Of a DNA stretch of 64,000 bases, positions 26,238-34,635 are shown one piece after another. Below the pieces are notes generated by a model that did not search any database, was not told the origin of the DNA, and was given only the letters and a program-made list of their open reading frames with translations. How positions within the stretch are numbered: position 1 is the first letter of the stretch; each line of letters starts with the position of its first letter. Origin of the DNA: Bradyrhizobium sp. CIAT3101 (lineage in GTDB: Bacteria; Pseudomonadota; Alphaproteobacteria; Rhizobiales; Xanthobacteraceae); contig NZ_CP121634.1 in NCBI RefSeq assembly GCF_029714945.1, positions 3,369,001 to 3,433,000 on the forward strand. The letters are read 5' to 3'. Both the position numbers and the translations under genes were made by a program.

Positions 26238-27410
26238 TTACGCTGCGGGCATCGCGGTTTCGATCAGACGCACCCAGAACGAGGCGCCGTGGCCGAGGAT
26301 GTTATCGTTGAAGACATAGGCCGGGTGATGGCATGCCGGGCTGTCGCCCATGCCGACCAGCACCATGGCGCCGGGGCGTGCTTCCAGCATGAACGAGAAA
26401 TCCTCCGCGCCCATCATCGGGATGATCTTGTCGTTGACGCGGTCGGCACCGACGATGTCGCGGGCAACGTCGGCGGCGACGCCGGCTTCGCGTGCATGAT
26501 TCAAGGTCACCGGATACATCCGCGTGTATGTCGTCTCCGCCGCCCCGCCATAGGCACGGGCGACGCTCTCGGCGACTTCGCCGATGCGGCGCTCGACGAG
26601 ATCGCGCACGTCGGGGTCGAGCGTGCGCACGGTGCCGCTGAGTTCGGCGGTCTCGGGGATGATGTTGAAGGCGGTGCCGGCGTGGAATTGCGTGATCGAG
26701 ACCACCGCCGACTGCAGCGGATTGACGTTGCGCGCGACGATCGATTGCAGCGCGTTGACGATCTGCGAGCCGATCAGCACGCTGTCGATCGCCTGGTGCG
26801 GGGTGGCGCCGGCATGGCCGCCCTTGCCGTGGACGGTGATACGGATGTTGTCGGAGGAGGCGAGCAGCGGACCCGGCGTGGTCGCGAAATGGCCCTCGGC
26901 GAGGCCCGGCATGTTGTGCATGCCGTAGACCTGGTCGATGTTCCAGCGCGTCATCAGCCCATCCTCGACCATGGCCTTGCCGCCGCCGCCGCCTTCTTCG
27001 GCGGGCTGGAAGATCACGACCGCCGTGCCGTCGAAATTGCGCGTCTCGGCGAGGTATTTTGCGGCACCCAGCAGCATCGCGGTGTGGCCGTCATGGCCGC
27101 AGGCGTGCATCTTGCCCGGGATCTTCGAGGCATAGGGCACATCGGCGGTTTCAAGGATCGGCAGCGCGTCCATGTCGGCGCGCAGGCCGATGGTCTTGCC
27201 GGAGGCCGACTTGCGGCCGCGGATCACGCCGACGACGCCGGTGCGGCCGATGCCCGTCACCACCTCGTCGCAGCCGAACTCGCGAAGCTTGTCGGCGACG
27301 ATGCCGGCGGTGCGATGGACTTCGTAGAGCAGCTCCGGGTTCTCGTGGAAGTCATGGCGCCAGGCGGCCATTTCATCGGAGAGGGCGGCGATGCGGTTGA
27401 CGATGGGCAT
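26238..27410 (-). CDS. M20 family amidohydrolase (hippurate hydrolase/N-acyl-amino-acid type)
   Basis: 390-residue metallo-amidohydrolase. Conserved elements are RHDFHENPELLYEVHRTA, GLRADMDALPI, the metal site HACGHDGHTAML near 100, the catalytic Glu in QPAEEGGGGG, and the late MGAEDFSFML. The family removes acyl groups from N-acyl amino acids or aromatic amides such as hippurate. The start at ATG 27410 is set by the conserved MPIVNRIAAL opening; the frame upstream is low-complexity and not coding. No transporter is beside it. Confidence 0.92.
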   Translation of the reverse strand: MPIVNRIAALSDEMAAWRHDFHENPELLYEVHRTAGIVADKLREFGCDEVVTGIGRTGVVGVIRGRKSASGKTIGLRADMDALPILETADVPYASKIPGKMHACGHDGHTAMLLGAAKYLAETRNFDGTAVVIFQPAEEGGGGGKAMVEDGLMTRWNIDQVYGMHNMPGLAEGHFATTPGPLLASSDNIRITVHGKGGHAGATPHQAIDSVLIGSQIVNALQSIVARNVNPLQSAVVSITQFHAGTAFNIIPETAELSGTVRTLDPDVRDLVERRIGEVAESVARAYGGAAETTYTRMYPVTLNHAREAGVAADVARDIVGADRVNDKIIPMMGAEDFSFMLEARPGAMVLVGMGDSPACHHPAYVFNDNILGHGASFWVRLIETAMPAA

Positions 27411-27670
27411 GGAGGGGATCCGTTTCTTCTTCGTGGGACGGGTGGACGCAGCGTACGCCGCAGGGGAGGCGGGCGGCGGGCGAAAGCGGGGTACGCCGGC
27501 GAAGATGCTTTTTACGCCGTGATGTGGCGGAGGGGGAGGGCGAAACAGACGGTGTGGCAAGGCGGCCGGGGATGATGATGCCGAAAGGTACCATGGTCCG
27601 CGGAGGCGGGTGTGGTTCGGCAACCCAGGCAGAGTCCCGCAAATATTGGCTGTCAATCACGGATCATTGA
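27411..27670. other. Upstream part of a 425-base gap, no gene seen
   Basis: This GC-rich stretch between the amidohydrolase start and the TetR operator contains long open frames only because of composition. I see no conserved protein, tRNA or clear promoter for the minus-strand gene in it. The rest of the gap (27671-27835) holds the operator and promoter listed separately. Confidence 0.4.
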
Positions 27671-27694
27671 CTGACAGATATTGAAATCTGTCAG
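27671..27694. promoter_or_regulatory. Perfect 9-bp inverted repeat, probable TetR operator
   Basis: CTGACAGAT and ATCTGTCAG flank a six-base centre (ATTGAA). The size and shape fit TetR-family operators. It overlaps the -35 box of the promoter that reads toward the TetR gene, so repression by blocking polymerase is likely. Confidence 0.75.
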
Positions 27695-27709
27695 CGAGAC
27701 GTGTATATC
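27681..27709 (+). promoter_or_regulatory. Promoter of the small ORF-tetR unit
   Basis: TTGAAA (27681-27686), a 17-base spacer and TATATC (27704-27709) make a good sigma-70 promoter in an otherwise GC-rich stretch. The -35 box lies inside the 24-base palindrome. Confidence 0.65.
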
Positions 27710-27835
27710 CGTTTCCGGACGTTCCGATTGGGCGTCCCGTGGCCACCTCCAGGGGGAGCCCGAGATCCGAAACAACACCGGGTCGAGGGTCGTCATTCAA
27801 GGACGAGGGCCGCGGACGAATGGAGACTTACGACA

Positions 27836-27937
27836 ATGACGACTGAAATCATCAATCTCACCGGGACGATTGGGCATTGGCTCAATTTACTGGTTGCGCG
27901 CCAGATCGCGGCGCAGGCTGCAAAACTGCCTCATTAA
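27836..27937 (+). CDS. Small ORF of 33 residues ahead of tetR
   Basis: An ATG preceded by GGAG at nine bases opens a 33-codon frame (start MTTEIINLTG, end AAKLPH) downstream of the TetR-type promoter. The middle, GHWLNLLVARQIAAQA, could form an amphipathic helix. It is shorter than most annotation cut-offs. It might be a leader peptide for tetR, a small membrane-active protein, or chance. I do not recognise a family. Confidence 0.5.
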   Translation: MTTEIINLTGTIGHWLNLLVARQIAAQAAKLPH

Positions 27938-28027
27938 GGCGAGAGCTTTCCGAACCGACCGGTATGGGCGCTTCGGTAAGCATCCATCGCCGGGTAACTG
28001 GACCCTGAACGGGAACATGGTGCTGGC

Positions 28028-28615
28028 ATGAATGAAGCTGTTGTCTTGACGCCGGAGCGGATCCTCGAAGTCACCGAGGACGTGTTGCGGCGCTACGGAC
28101 TTGCCAAGGCCACCGTGGTCGACGTTGCCCGTGCGCTCGATGTGAGCCACGGCAGCGTCTATCGCCATTTCCCGAGCAAGGCTTCGCTGCGCGAGGCCGT
28201 CGCCAAGCGCTGGCTCGACCGCATCGACGCGCCTTTGCTGGCGATCACCAAGGAGCAGGGCCCTGCGCCCGACAGGCTAGACCGCTGGCTGCGCACGCTG
28301 TTCGCCGCCAAGCGTTCGCGCGTGCTCGACGACCCCGAGATGTTCGAGACCTATCTCACGCTGGCGCGCGAGGCCTGCGCGGCGGTCAAGTGTCACAAGG
28401 ACACGATGATCGATCAGATCGCGGCGATCCTGACCGACGGCGTCAAGCAGGGCGTGTTCGCCGTGGACGACGTCAAGACCACCGCACGCGCGCTGTTCGA
28501 TGCGACCTGCCGCTTCCACCATCCGGCCCATGCCGACGAGTGGAAAGATGCCGATCTGCCCGCGCGCGTCGACGCGACGCTTGCGCTGTTGCTGCGCGGA
28601 TTGAAGGCAGCCTAG
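28028..28615 (+). CDS. TetR/AcrR family transcriptional regulator
   Basis: 195-residue repressor. The DNA-binding domain covers residues 8-55, with RYGLAKATVVDVARALDVSHGSVYRHFPSKASL forming the helix-turn-helix and following helix. The C-terminal half (about 85-195) is a ligand-binding helical domain with TLAREACAAVK and DATCRFHHPA. It lies 90 bases after the small ORF, behind a promoter overlapped by a perfect palindrome, so self-repression is likely. No efflux pump or enzyme gene is in the same unit, so further targets may be elsewhere. Confidence 0.93.
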   Translation: MNEAVVLTPERILEVTEDVLRRYGLAKATVVDVARALDVSHGSVYRHFPSKASLREAVAKRWLDRIDAPLLAITKEQGPAPDRLDRWLRTLFAAKRSRVLDDPEMFETYLTLAREACAAVKCHKDTMIDQIAAILTDGVKQGVFAVDDVKTTARALFDATCRFHHPAHADEWKDADLPARVDATLALLLRGLKAA

Positions 28616-28651
28616 GCCGACACCCTCCCACCAAAGCGCGCAATCGTCGCT

Positions 28652-28957
28652 TCAGCCTTTCGCCTTGCGCAGAAGGGTGTCCTCGCGAAGAGAAGGCGAG
28701 GGGGGCGATTGTTTTCGTGCGTGAAAAGCGGCGTCGGCGGATGGGACAACCGGCGGGCTCTGCGGATATGCATTCACCGCGATTTCGACGATGTTCTTTG
28801 ACTGCCTCCGAAGGTGGTGGAATGTAAGCTCCTGATCGAGCGCGGGGCAGCGGAAGTGGACGACCGCCGTATCCGGCAGGCGGCAGAGTTCGTCGATGAG
28901 GTCGCCCACGGTGAGGAGCGGAGGATCGACGAGCGTTCGGTGCATAGCCTTACTCAT
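28652..28957 (-). CDS. Hypothetical small protein
   Basis: 101-residue protein, converging on tetR. The ATG at 28957 is preceded by a strong GAAGGAG at seven bases, which supports it as a real gene. The core (LLTVGDLIDELCRLPDTAVVHF, then CPALDQELTFHHLRRQSKNIVEI) looks like a compact mixed alpha/beta fold. The last 35 residues are Pro/Ser-rich and probably disordered. No signal peptide or membrane segment. I do not recognise a named family. Confidence 0.6.
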   Translation of the reverse strand: MSKAMHRTLVDPPLLTVGDLIDELCRLPDTAVVHFRCPALDQELTFHHLRRQSKNIVEIAVNAYPQSPPVVPSADAAFHARKQSPPSPSLREDTLLRKAKG

Positions 28958-29056
28958 GGCGCAACTCCTTCACTCTGCTGCCAACAAACGCGCGACGGTG
29001 TCGGTTCCATTCCGCTCGGCTCAAGCGTTGGATAAAATGCGAACCGCGCCGATGTG

Positions 29057-30088
29057 CTAGAGCGCGGATCCCGACCGCAAGTTGCGCGACCGCAATATGC
29101 CGAACGGGTCCTCGCGCCCGGCCAGTCTGCGGTACGTCGCAAGGTCGTCAAGCGTCGGACCCTCCCCGCGTCTGGTATTCCCACTCGTTCCAACCGAAAT
29201 CGACGTGCCGAGACCGGCATAGAGATAGTTGTCGCCGAACGCCTGCTTGAGCGCGGCAAAAGTCGGCTCACCGGTGCAATGTCCCGGTGCGACGGCGTCG
29301 ACCTTGAATCTGTCCTTCAGAGCGGTAACGACTTTCGCGATGGCCTCGTCGGGTGCGACGACCAGATGAAATCCACCGGCGATGAGATGAATCCTGGGAT
29401 TGATGGCGGTTGCCGCTTCGACAATGCGCTCGATCCCGGGGTGCGAACAACCGACCAGAAGGACTACGCCTTCTGCGGTGTTGACGGCCAAAGATAGCTC
29501 CTTGAGTTCTCTCGTCCCGGGCACGTCGGAGATCAGCGAAATAAGCGTGATACCTGGAGCAATTTCGGTCGTTTGATCGATCAGCTCGAAGCTTGCATTG
29601 GCCCATGCCGAGCCAGATTTTATCACCGCTGGGGGCTTGCCTCCATAGTACCGCATCTCCGGCGGCAAGGCCTCGTCCTTCCGGAAGAAGCCGGACGGCA
29701 GCGAAGAGCCGTAGATGCCAAATCCTTCCTTCGGCGCGTAGATCTTGACGGTCGGATTGACGCTCAGGACGTAGGACAAACCCGCCATGTGATCGGAGTG
29801 GCGGTGCGAAAGAACGACGAAATCGAGGTCCGAGAGGTTGACACGCTTGGCCTTCACGTTTGCAGCGAAGATTTCGGGGTTGTTACCCGTGTCGAACAAG
29901 ATGCGTTTTCCCGCGACTTCGACGAGGGCGGAGAAGCCCCAGTCCTTTGTCATCGCGTCATTGGTGCCGAAGGCGTCATAAAGAATGGTGATCTGGTCTT
30001 TCGCCTCGGTTGCCGCGCTTTCGGTGGGGCCGCTCGCGAAAACGCTGAAGGCGATCAGTGCTGCAAGAAGACTGTCCCTGATGTTCAT
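29057..30088 (-). CDS. Exported metallo-beta-lactamase-fold hydrolase
   Basis: 343-residue protein with a signal peptide (LLAALIAFSVFASGPTESAA). The metal motif is LSHRHSDHMAGL near residue 98, then CSHPGIERI and HLIAGGFHLV. The GCSHxG and GGxH spacing places it in the group related to archaeal RFA-P synthase-like proteins (COG1237) rather than true beta-lactamases. The ATG at 30088 follows CAGGAGA. Substrate unknown. The 171-base gap upstream, before the response regulator end, shows no gene. Confidence 0.88.
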   Translation of the reverse strand: MNIRDSLLAALIAFSVFASGPTESAATEAKDQITILYDAFGTNDAMTKDWGFSALVEVAGKRILFDTGNNPEIFAANVKAKRVNLSDLDFVVLSHRHSDHMAGLSYVLSVNPTVKIYAPKEGFGIYGSSLPSGFFRKDEALPPEMRYYGGKPPAVIKSGSAWANASFELIDQTTEIAPGITLISLISDVPGTRELKELSLAVNTAEGVVLLVGCSHPGIERIVEAATAINPRIHLIAGGFHLVVAPDEAIAKVVTALKDRFKVDAVAPGHCTGEPTFAALKQAFGDNYLYAGLGTSISVGTSGNTRRGEGPTLDDLATYRRLAGREDPFGILRSRNLRSGSAL

Positions 30089-30259
30089 GGAAGCGTCTCC
30101 TGCTGTTGTGCGAAACATACAACGGGAACGAGGGTGGCTTCGATGCCGTGCCGGCGATCGAGCCTAGCACAATCTGAGGGAGGCTGGAGACCTTCGTTGG
30201 GGCAGCAGAGCTTTGATGAGGGGCCTTGGGAACTTATGCGAGCACGTCGTCGCTAAGCT

Positions 30260-30910
30260 TTAAATCCTGGTCAATCCACAGCTTGCCGCCAGCCGCACGA
30301 GCTGCGCATCCGTGCGTGTGCCGGTCTTGGTCTTGATCAGATAGTGATAATTCTGGACCGTCTTGACGCTGAGATTGAGATGCGTCGCGATCTCTTCGGT
30401 GGTGGCGCCGCCGGCGAACTGGCGCAAGATCTCGATCTCGCGCTCGCCCAACTGATCCAGCGCCGAGCCTGTCGACAGGCTGTCCTCGGCCAGGACATGC
30501 GCGATGTCGTCGCTCATGGCGCGCTCGCCGCGGGCGACGCTGCGGATGGCGTTGACGACGGCGAAGGGCGCGCTGCTCTTGGTGACGAAGCCGGAAGCGC
30601 CGGCACTGAAGGCGGCTTTCACCAGCACGGCCTCGTTGTGCATGGTGAAGACGAGGATCCGTGCCCGCGCATTGCGCGCGCGGATGTTGCGGATCGCCTC
30701 GAGCCCACTGGCGCCGGGCATCGAGATGTCCATCACGACGACGTCGGGGTCGTGCGTCTTGAAGGCGCCGTAGGCGTCGGCGGCATTGTCGGCTTCCGCT
30801 ACGACGTGGAGATCACCCTGGCTCTCCAGCACGCGCCGGTAGCCCTGACGGACGATCGGATGGTCGTCGACCAGCAGCACCGCGATGCCTGTTGCTGCGA
30901 CCTCGCTCAT
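30260..30910 (-). CDS. NarL/FixJ-type response regulator
   Basis: 216-residue regulator with a receiver domain (LLVDDHPIVRQG, phospho-Asp in VVVMDISMPG near residue 60, FVTKSS lysine) and a LuxR-type helix-turn-helix (LGEREIEILRQFAGGATTEEIATHLNLSVKTVQNY, about 150-190). It begins at ATG 30910, seven bases after the kinase gene upstream, so the two form an operon and a cognate pair. The longer frame to 31072 overlaps the kinase. Targets are unknown; the divergent ExbB-like gene cluster is a nearby candidate. Confidence 0.93.
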   Translation of the reverse strand: MSEVAATGIAVLLVDDHPIVRQGYRRVLESQGDLHVVAEADNAADAYGAFKTHDPDVVVMDISMPGASGLEAIRNIRARNARARILVFTMHNEAVLVKAAFSAGASGFVTKSSAPFAVVNAIRSVARGERAMSDDIAHVLAEDSLSTGSALDQLGEREIEILRQFAGGATTEEIATHLNLSVKTVQNYHYLIKTKTGTRTDAQLVRLAASCGLTRI

Positions 30911-30917
30911 GACGGCC

Positions 30918-32285
30918 TCATGCGGCAAGCGGGATCGTCGCGGCGACGCTGAGCCCGCGGCTTGCGGGCAGGATCGACAATGATCCGCCGGCGGCTGCGA
31001 CACGCTCGCGGATGCCGGTGAGGCCGAAACCGGCCGAGCGCGCCACGCGCGCCGCATCGCCGCCGCCGTCATCCTCGACGCGGATCAGCAGCGCATCGTC
31101 CTCGCCTGCGCAGCGTTCGACGTGCAACGAGATCTCGCGGGCCGCACCGTGGCGCAGCGCATTGGTCAGGCATTCCTGGGCGACGCGATAGGCGGTCGTG
31201 GCGGCCGGACCGCTGATGTCGGTGAGGTCGCCCTTGAGGTCGAGCTGGATCGTCGGCTGCGTCGCGCTCTGCGAGCGCCAGCTGTCGACGAGATTGACGA
31301 GGCTGGCTTCCAGCCCGAGCTCCTCGGGCAGGGGATTGCGCAGGCGCTTCAGTGCATCGCGCAGCGAGGCCATCAGATGGTGCGTGGCCTGCGAGATCAT
31401 GCGCGCGTCCTGCGCGACGCCATGATCCCTGTCTTTCGTACTCGCCGTCTCGATCGTGTTGGCGAAAGCGAGGATGGCGGAGAGATTTTGCCCGAACTCG
31501 TCGTGCAGTTCGCGGGCGAGCGCGCGCCGCTCGTCGTCGCGGATCTCGATCAGGCGCCGCGTCAGCGCCGCGCGTTGTTCGACGGATTCTTCCAGCCGGC
31601 TGCCCAGCGCATCGACGGCCCCGCCGATCATCCCGAGCTCCATGGAGCGGAAGCGCGGCAGCTTGGTGCGATACTGGCCGCGCGCCATGCGTTGCAGGGC
31701 AAGCACAATGGCCCGCGCCGGTGCCAGCGTGTGCGCGATCGCGAGCGAGGCGAGCAGGGCGATCGCCGCCGCCATCAGCAGCGCGACGTCGATCACGTTG
31801 AGAATGTACTCCCAGGCGAGCGAGATTGCGGCCGCTTGATCCGGTGTCGCAACTACCGTTCCGGCGGCTGCCGCCCGGGGGCTGACCGGCCGTACCACCT
31901 CGGCGTGGCTACCGAGGAAGGTCGGAACGATGGACGCGAACCAGCGTGGCGGCACCCTGCCGATCCCCTGGCTCTGGCCGCACAGCGGCTTTTCGAATGC
32001 AGTCGCCGGCTGGAACTCGACGCAGACGCCGGGCGAGATCAGCTTCATCGTTTCCAGCGTTCGCCACTCCGGAACCGGCATGAGATGCTCGCGCATTCTG
32101 CTGCTGCGCAGCAAGAGCTCGTGCCAATACAGCCCCTGAAGCGCCTGCGCGACCCGCTGCGCGGACGTCGCAGTCGCCCGGTCGACGCTGCGATAGGCAT
32201 CGAACGTGGCCCATAGGGTCGCCGCGCCCAGGCAGAGCGCAACGATGAGAAGCAGACGGGCGACAAGCTGAAGCACGAGGCGCAT
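30918..32285 (-). CDS. Sensor histidine kinase of the HisKA_3 (NarX/UhpB) type
   Basis: 455-residue membrane kinase. Helix 1 is near residues 8-27, with a periplasmic sensor region of about 120 residues holding two Cys (ISPGVCVEFQPATAFEKPLCG), helix 2 near 168-188, and a HAMP-like linker. The phosphoacceptor His lies in ALARELHDEFGQNL near 260. The ATPase domain includes QECLTNALRHG and GFGLTGIRERV. It is encoded directly before its regulator. It is divergent from the ExbB-like gene across a 181-base gap. Confidence 0.93.
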   Translation of the reverse strand: MRLVLQLVARLLLIVALCLGAATLWATFDAYRSVDRATATSAQRVAQALQGLYWHELLLRSSRMREHLMPVPEWRTLETMKLISPGVCVEFQPATAFEKPLCGQSQGIGRVPPRWFASIVPTFLGSHAEVVRPVSPRAAAAGTVVATPDQAAAISLAWEYILNVIDVALLMAAAIALLASLAIAHTLAPARAIVLALQRMARGQYRTKLPRFRSMELGMIGGAVDALGSRLEESVEQRAALTRRLIEIRDDERRALARELHDEFGQNLSAILAFANTIETASTKDRDHGVAQDARMISQATHHLMASLRDALKRLRNPLPEELGLEASLVNLVDSWRSQSATQPTIQLDLKGDLTDISGPAATTAYRVAQECLTNALRHGAAREISLHVERCAGEDDALLIRVEDDGGGDAARVARSAGFGLTGIRERVAAAGGSLSILPASRGLSVAATIPLAA

Positions 32286-32466
32286 GCGATCACCCCAAAG
32301 TTTGGTAAGCTCAGCCTAACAACGCCGTCGCGCCTTGCCAATTGCAGGGCACCGCAAGATTGCAGTTCGGGCAAATTTCCCAAGCCGGATTGGGCATGGG
32401 TCTTTGGACCGGACGCGGCGGCTTTGATCTAATCGGGGTGGAATCGCAGGTCAGGAGCAGTGCAGC

Positions 32467-33237
32467 ATGAGTTCGATGACGATTGGACCGATCGCGAACA
32501 CGGCGACCGACCCATCCGAGCGCAGCGCGCTGCTGTTCTGGATGATCTTCACAGGGCTATCGATCTTTGCCGTGGTGCTGCTGTGGCGGTTCGGCCTGAT
32601 CCATCTGATGCTGACCTCGGACCGCACCTACATTTCGAGCGTGATCGCGGTGCTCTATATCCTGACCTGCGGTCATTGCTTCCTGCGTACGCGGGCGATC
32701 GCGCGTGAGGGGGCGGCTGCACGGCGGTGCCGCACAGTGCTGGCGGCGCCTGATGGCAGCAAGGTGCTCGATGCGAGCGCGCCTGCGCTGCCGCGCGGGT
32801 TGGTGCGGGATCACATCGAGAGCCTCGTCACCAAGGCCGCCGCGCAGGATTACCGGCCGGTCGATCAGACGCTGCTGCTACGGACGCTCGCCGACCGGCT
32901 CCGCGGCTCCAACGGGTTCGGAGCCTTCGTCTCCGACACGCTGATGAAGCTCGGCCTGCTCGGCACCATCATCGGCTTCATCATCATGCTGGCGCCGATC
33001 GCCGGACTGGATGCCGCCGACAAGGTCGCGATGCGCTCCTCGATGGGGCTGATGAGCGACGGCATGGCGGTTGCGATGTACACGACGCTGGCCGGCCTCG
33101 TCGGTTCCATCCTGGTCCGCGTCCAGTATTACATGCTGGATTCCGCGACCCAGCGGGTGTTCTCCGATGCCGTGGTGCTGACCGAGACCTATGTGACGCC
33201 GGTGCTCGAGCGCAAAGGTGCTGGAACGCCGTCATGA
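32467..33237 (+). CDS. MotA/TolQ/ExbB-type proton channel protein
   Basis: 256-residue inner-membrane protein with four predicted helices (about 22-48, 54-76, 158-182, 197-222). The last two carry the family pattern LMKLGLLGTIIGFIIMLAPI and DGMAVAMYTTLAGLVGSILVR. TolQ, ExbB and MotA use this pair to conduct protons with a partner protein. No exbD, tolR or motB homologue follows. Instead it overlaps a novel single-helix protein by four bases. The ATG at 32467 follows CAGGAG. It opens a three-gene unit and is not part of tol or ton systems. Confidence 0.85.
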   Translation: MSSMTIGPIANTATDPSERSALLFWMIFTGLSIFAVVLLWRFGLIHLMLTSDRTYISSVIAVLYILTCGHCFLRTRAIAREGAAARRCRTVLAAPDGSKVLDASAPALPRGLVRDHIESLVTKAAAQDYRPVDQTLLLRTLADRLRGSNGFGAFVSDTLMKLGLLGTIIGFIIMLAPIAGLDAADKVAMRSSMGLMSDGMAVAMYTTLAGLVGSILVRVQYYMLDSATQRVFSDAVVLTETYVTPVLERKGAGTPS

Positions 33238-33920
33238 TGGATGATTTCGGTCTCTATCCGCGCGAGGAGCAGTTCGATCCCTTGGGCGTGATGTTGTTCA
33301 AGGCGCTCCAGGTGGTCGCCTTCCTGTTCTTCCTTGCTCTGCTTGCGGTCTCCCCGGACGCCAAGGAGGGCAAGATCGACTCCAAGGCCGAGTTCATGAT
33401 CACGCTGGACTGGCCGGACAATCACCCGGACGATCTCGACCTGTTCGTGCAGGACCCCGCCGGCAACATCGCTTGGTATCGCCACCGCGAGGCCGGCTTT
33501 CTCACGCTCGACCGCGACGACCGCGGCGGGGCCAACGATTTCATCATGGTCGCCGGCAAGAAGATCGCTTCGCCCATTCGCGAGGAGATCGTGACGTTGC
33601 GCGGTATCGTGCCCGGTGAATACACCGTCAACGTCTCGCATTTCGTCGCCACGACCGGCGAGCCGGTGACGGCCAATGTGAAGGTGCAGAAGCTCAACCC
33701 GACCGCCCAGGTGGTCTTCGACAACAAGTTCACGCTCGACCACACCGGCGACGAGAAGACCGCAGTGCGGTTCCGGCTCGATGCCGAGGGCAAGGTCATC
33801 GATGTCAGCCAAAGGCCGAAATCGCTGATGGAGACCTTTCGCAGCACCTGGCGCAATGGGGCCGATCTCGACCCGAGCACCGGTGTGAGCGCGAACGTAA
33901 AGAGGATCCGCCGTGATTAA
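33234..33920 (+). CDS. Single-helix envelope protein with a DLDLFVxDP beta domain, likely channel partner
   Basis: 228-residue protein with a short cytoplasmic N-terminus, one membrane helix (about 18-40, LGVMLFKALQVVAFLFFLALLA) and a periplasmic beta-rich domain. Its motif, DNHPDDLDLFVQDPAGNIAWY, followed by GEYTVNVSHF, resembles sheet domains of the DUF2135 type. The topology copies ExbD/TolR/MotB, but the helix lacks their conserved membrane Asp. Its ATGA overlap with the channel gene implies tight coupling. I infer it is the stator partner of the channel protein; no family name is certain. Confidence 0.75.
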   Translation: MMDDFGLYPREEQFDPLGVMLFKALQVVAFLFFLALLAVSPDAKEGKIDSKAEFMITLDWPDNHPDDLDLFVQDPAGNIAWYRHREAGFLTLDRDDRGGANDFIMVAGKKIASPIREEIVTLRGIVPGEYTVNVSHFVATTGEPVTANVKVQKLNPTAQVVFDNKFTLDHTGDEKTAVRFRLDAEGKVIDVSQRPKSLMETFRSTWRNGADLDPSTGVSANVKRIRRD

Positions 33921-34518
33921 TCTGCAGACGGTCATCCTCACGCTGTCTGTTGCCTATGCCGTGATCGGTGCGCTGCTGCTGGTCGTGCTGGTCTATGCGC
34001 GGCTGCACTGGTCGCTCAAGGCTGTCGCAGTGGTGGTGACCAGCGCCTTCTATGTCGTCAGCTTCACCGAAATGCGCGGGCTGCTCGGCTGGGCCAGCAC
34101 CGACCGGCTGCCTGCCAACTTCAAGCTGCTCAAGGCGCGGATCGTCGAGCCGCATTCGCTGGAGGGCGATCCCGGCTCGATTTATCTCTGGGTCGAAGAA
34201 GTCGACGAGGATCATCGTCCGAGCGGCATCCCGCGTGCCTTCCGCGTCCCCTACAACGACACCCTGGCCGACAAGACCCATGCAGCCGAGAACGAGATCG
34301 CTGCGGGCCACCCGCAAGGCGGACGCGCGGCGGATTTCGGCGGCGGCGAGGGCAGCCTGATCGACATGGTCCGGGAATATGTGACGCCCAAGGTCATCCT
34401 CGAGACCAGCGGCGGCGATTCCTCGACCGGGGAGTTCAGCGCCCCGCCGGCCGGCGCGCAGGGAGCGGTCTTCACGCCGCTGCCGCCGCCCCGGATGCCG
34501 CCCAAGGACGAGGAATAG
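33913..34518 (+). CDS. Uncharacterised two-helix membrane protein
   Basis: 201-residue protein overlapping the previous gene by eight bases. Helices at about 6-28 and 33-53 are followed by a soluble domain with SIYLWVEEVDEDHRPSGIPRAFRVPYN, a Gly-rich stretch and a Pro-rich tail (FTPLPPPRMPPKDEE). The tail could bind a partner or cross the periplasm. It completes the translation-coupled trio with the channel and the DLDLFV protein, so all three are probably one complex. I do not recognise a family. Confidence 0.75.
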   Translation: MINLQTVILTLSVAYAVIGALLLVVLVYARLHWSLKAVAVVVTSAFYVVSFTEMRGLLGWASTDRLPANFKLLKARIVEPHSLEGDPGSIYLWVEEVDEDHRPSGIPRAFRVPYNDTLADKTHAAENEIAAGHPQGGRAADFGGGEGSLIDMVREYVTPKVILETSGGDSSTGEFSAPPAGAQGAVFTPLPPPRMPPKDEE

Positions 34519-34635
34519 GCTCTTCACCATCACGTCAGCGCGGCGCTGGTCAACCGCCCCGCGCTGGCGCATCTTGCCCGCCTCCCTCAAATTGGCTTTA
34601 TCGGCGTCAATTAGGAGTTTGAGGGTGGAGGGTGC

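Noticed and set aside
26055..27575. 506-codon plus-strand frame over the M20 gene
   Set aside because: The minus strand encodes a complete amidohydrolase with its metal motifs. The plus frame is rich in His/Asp/Gly/Arg, the usual antisense pattern.
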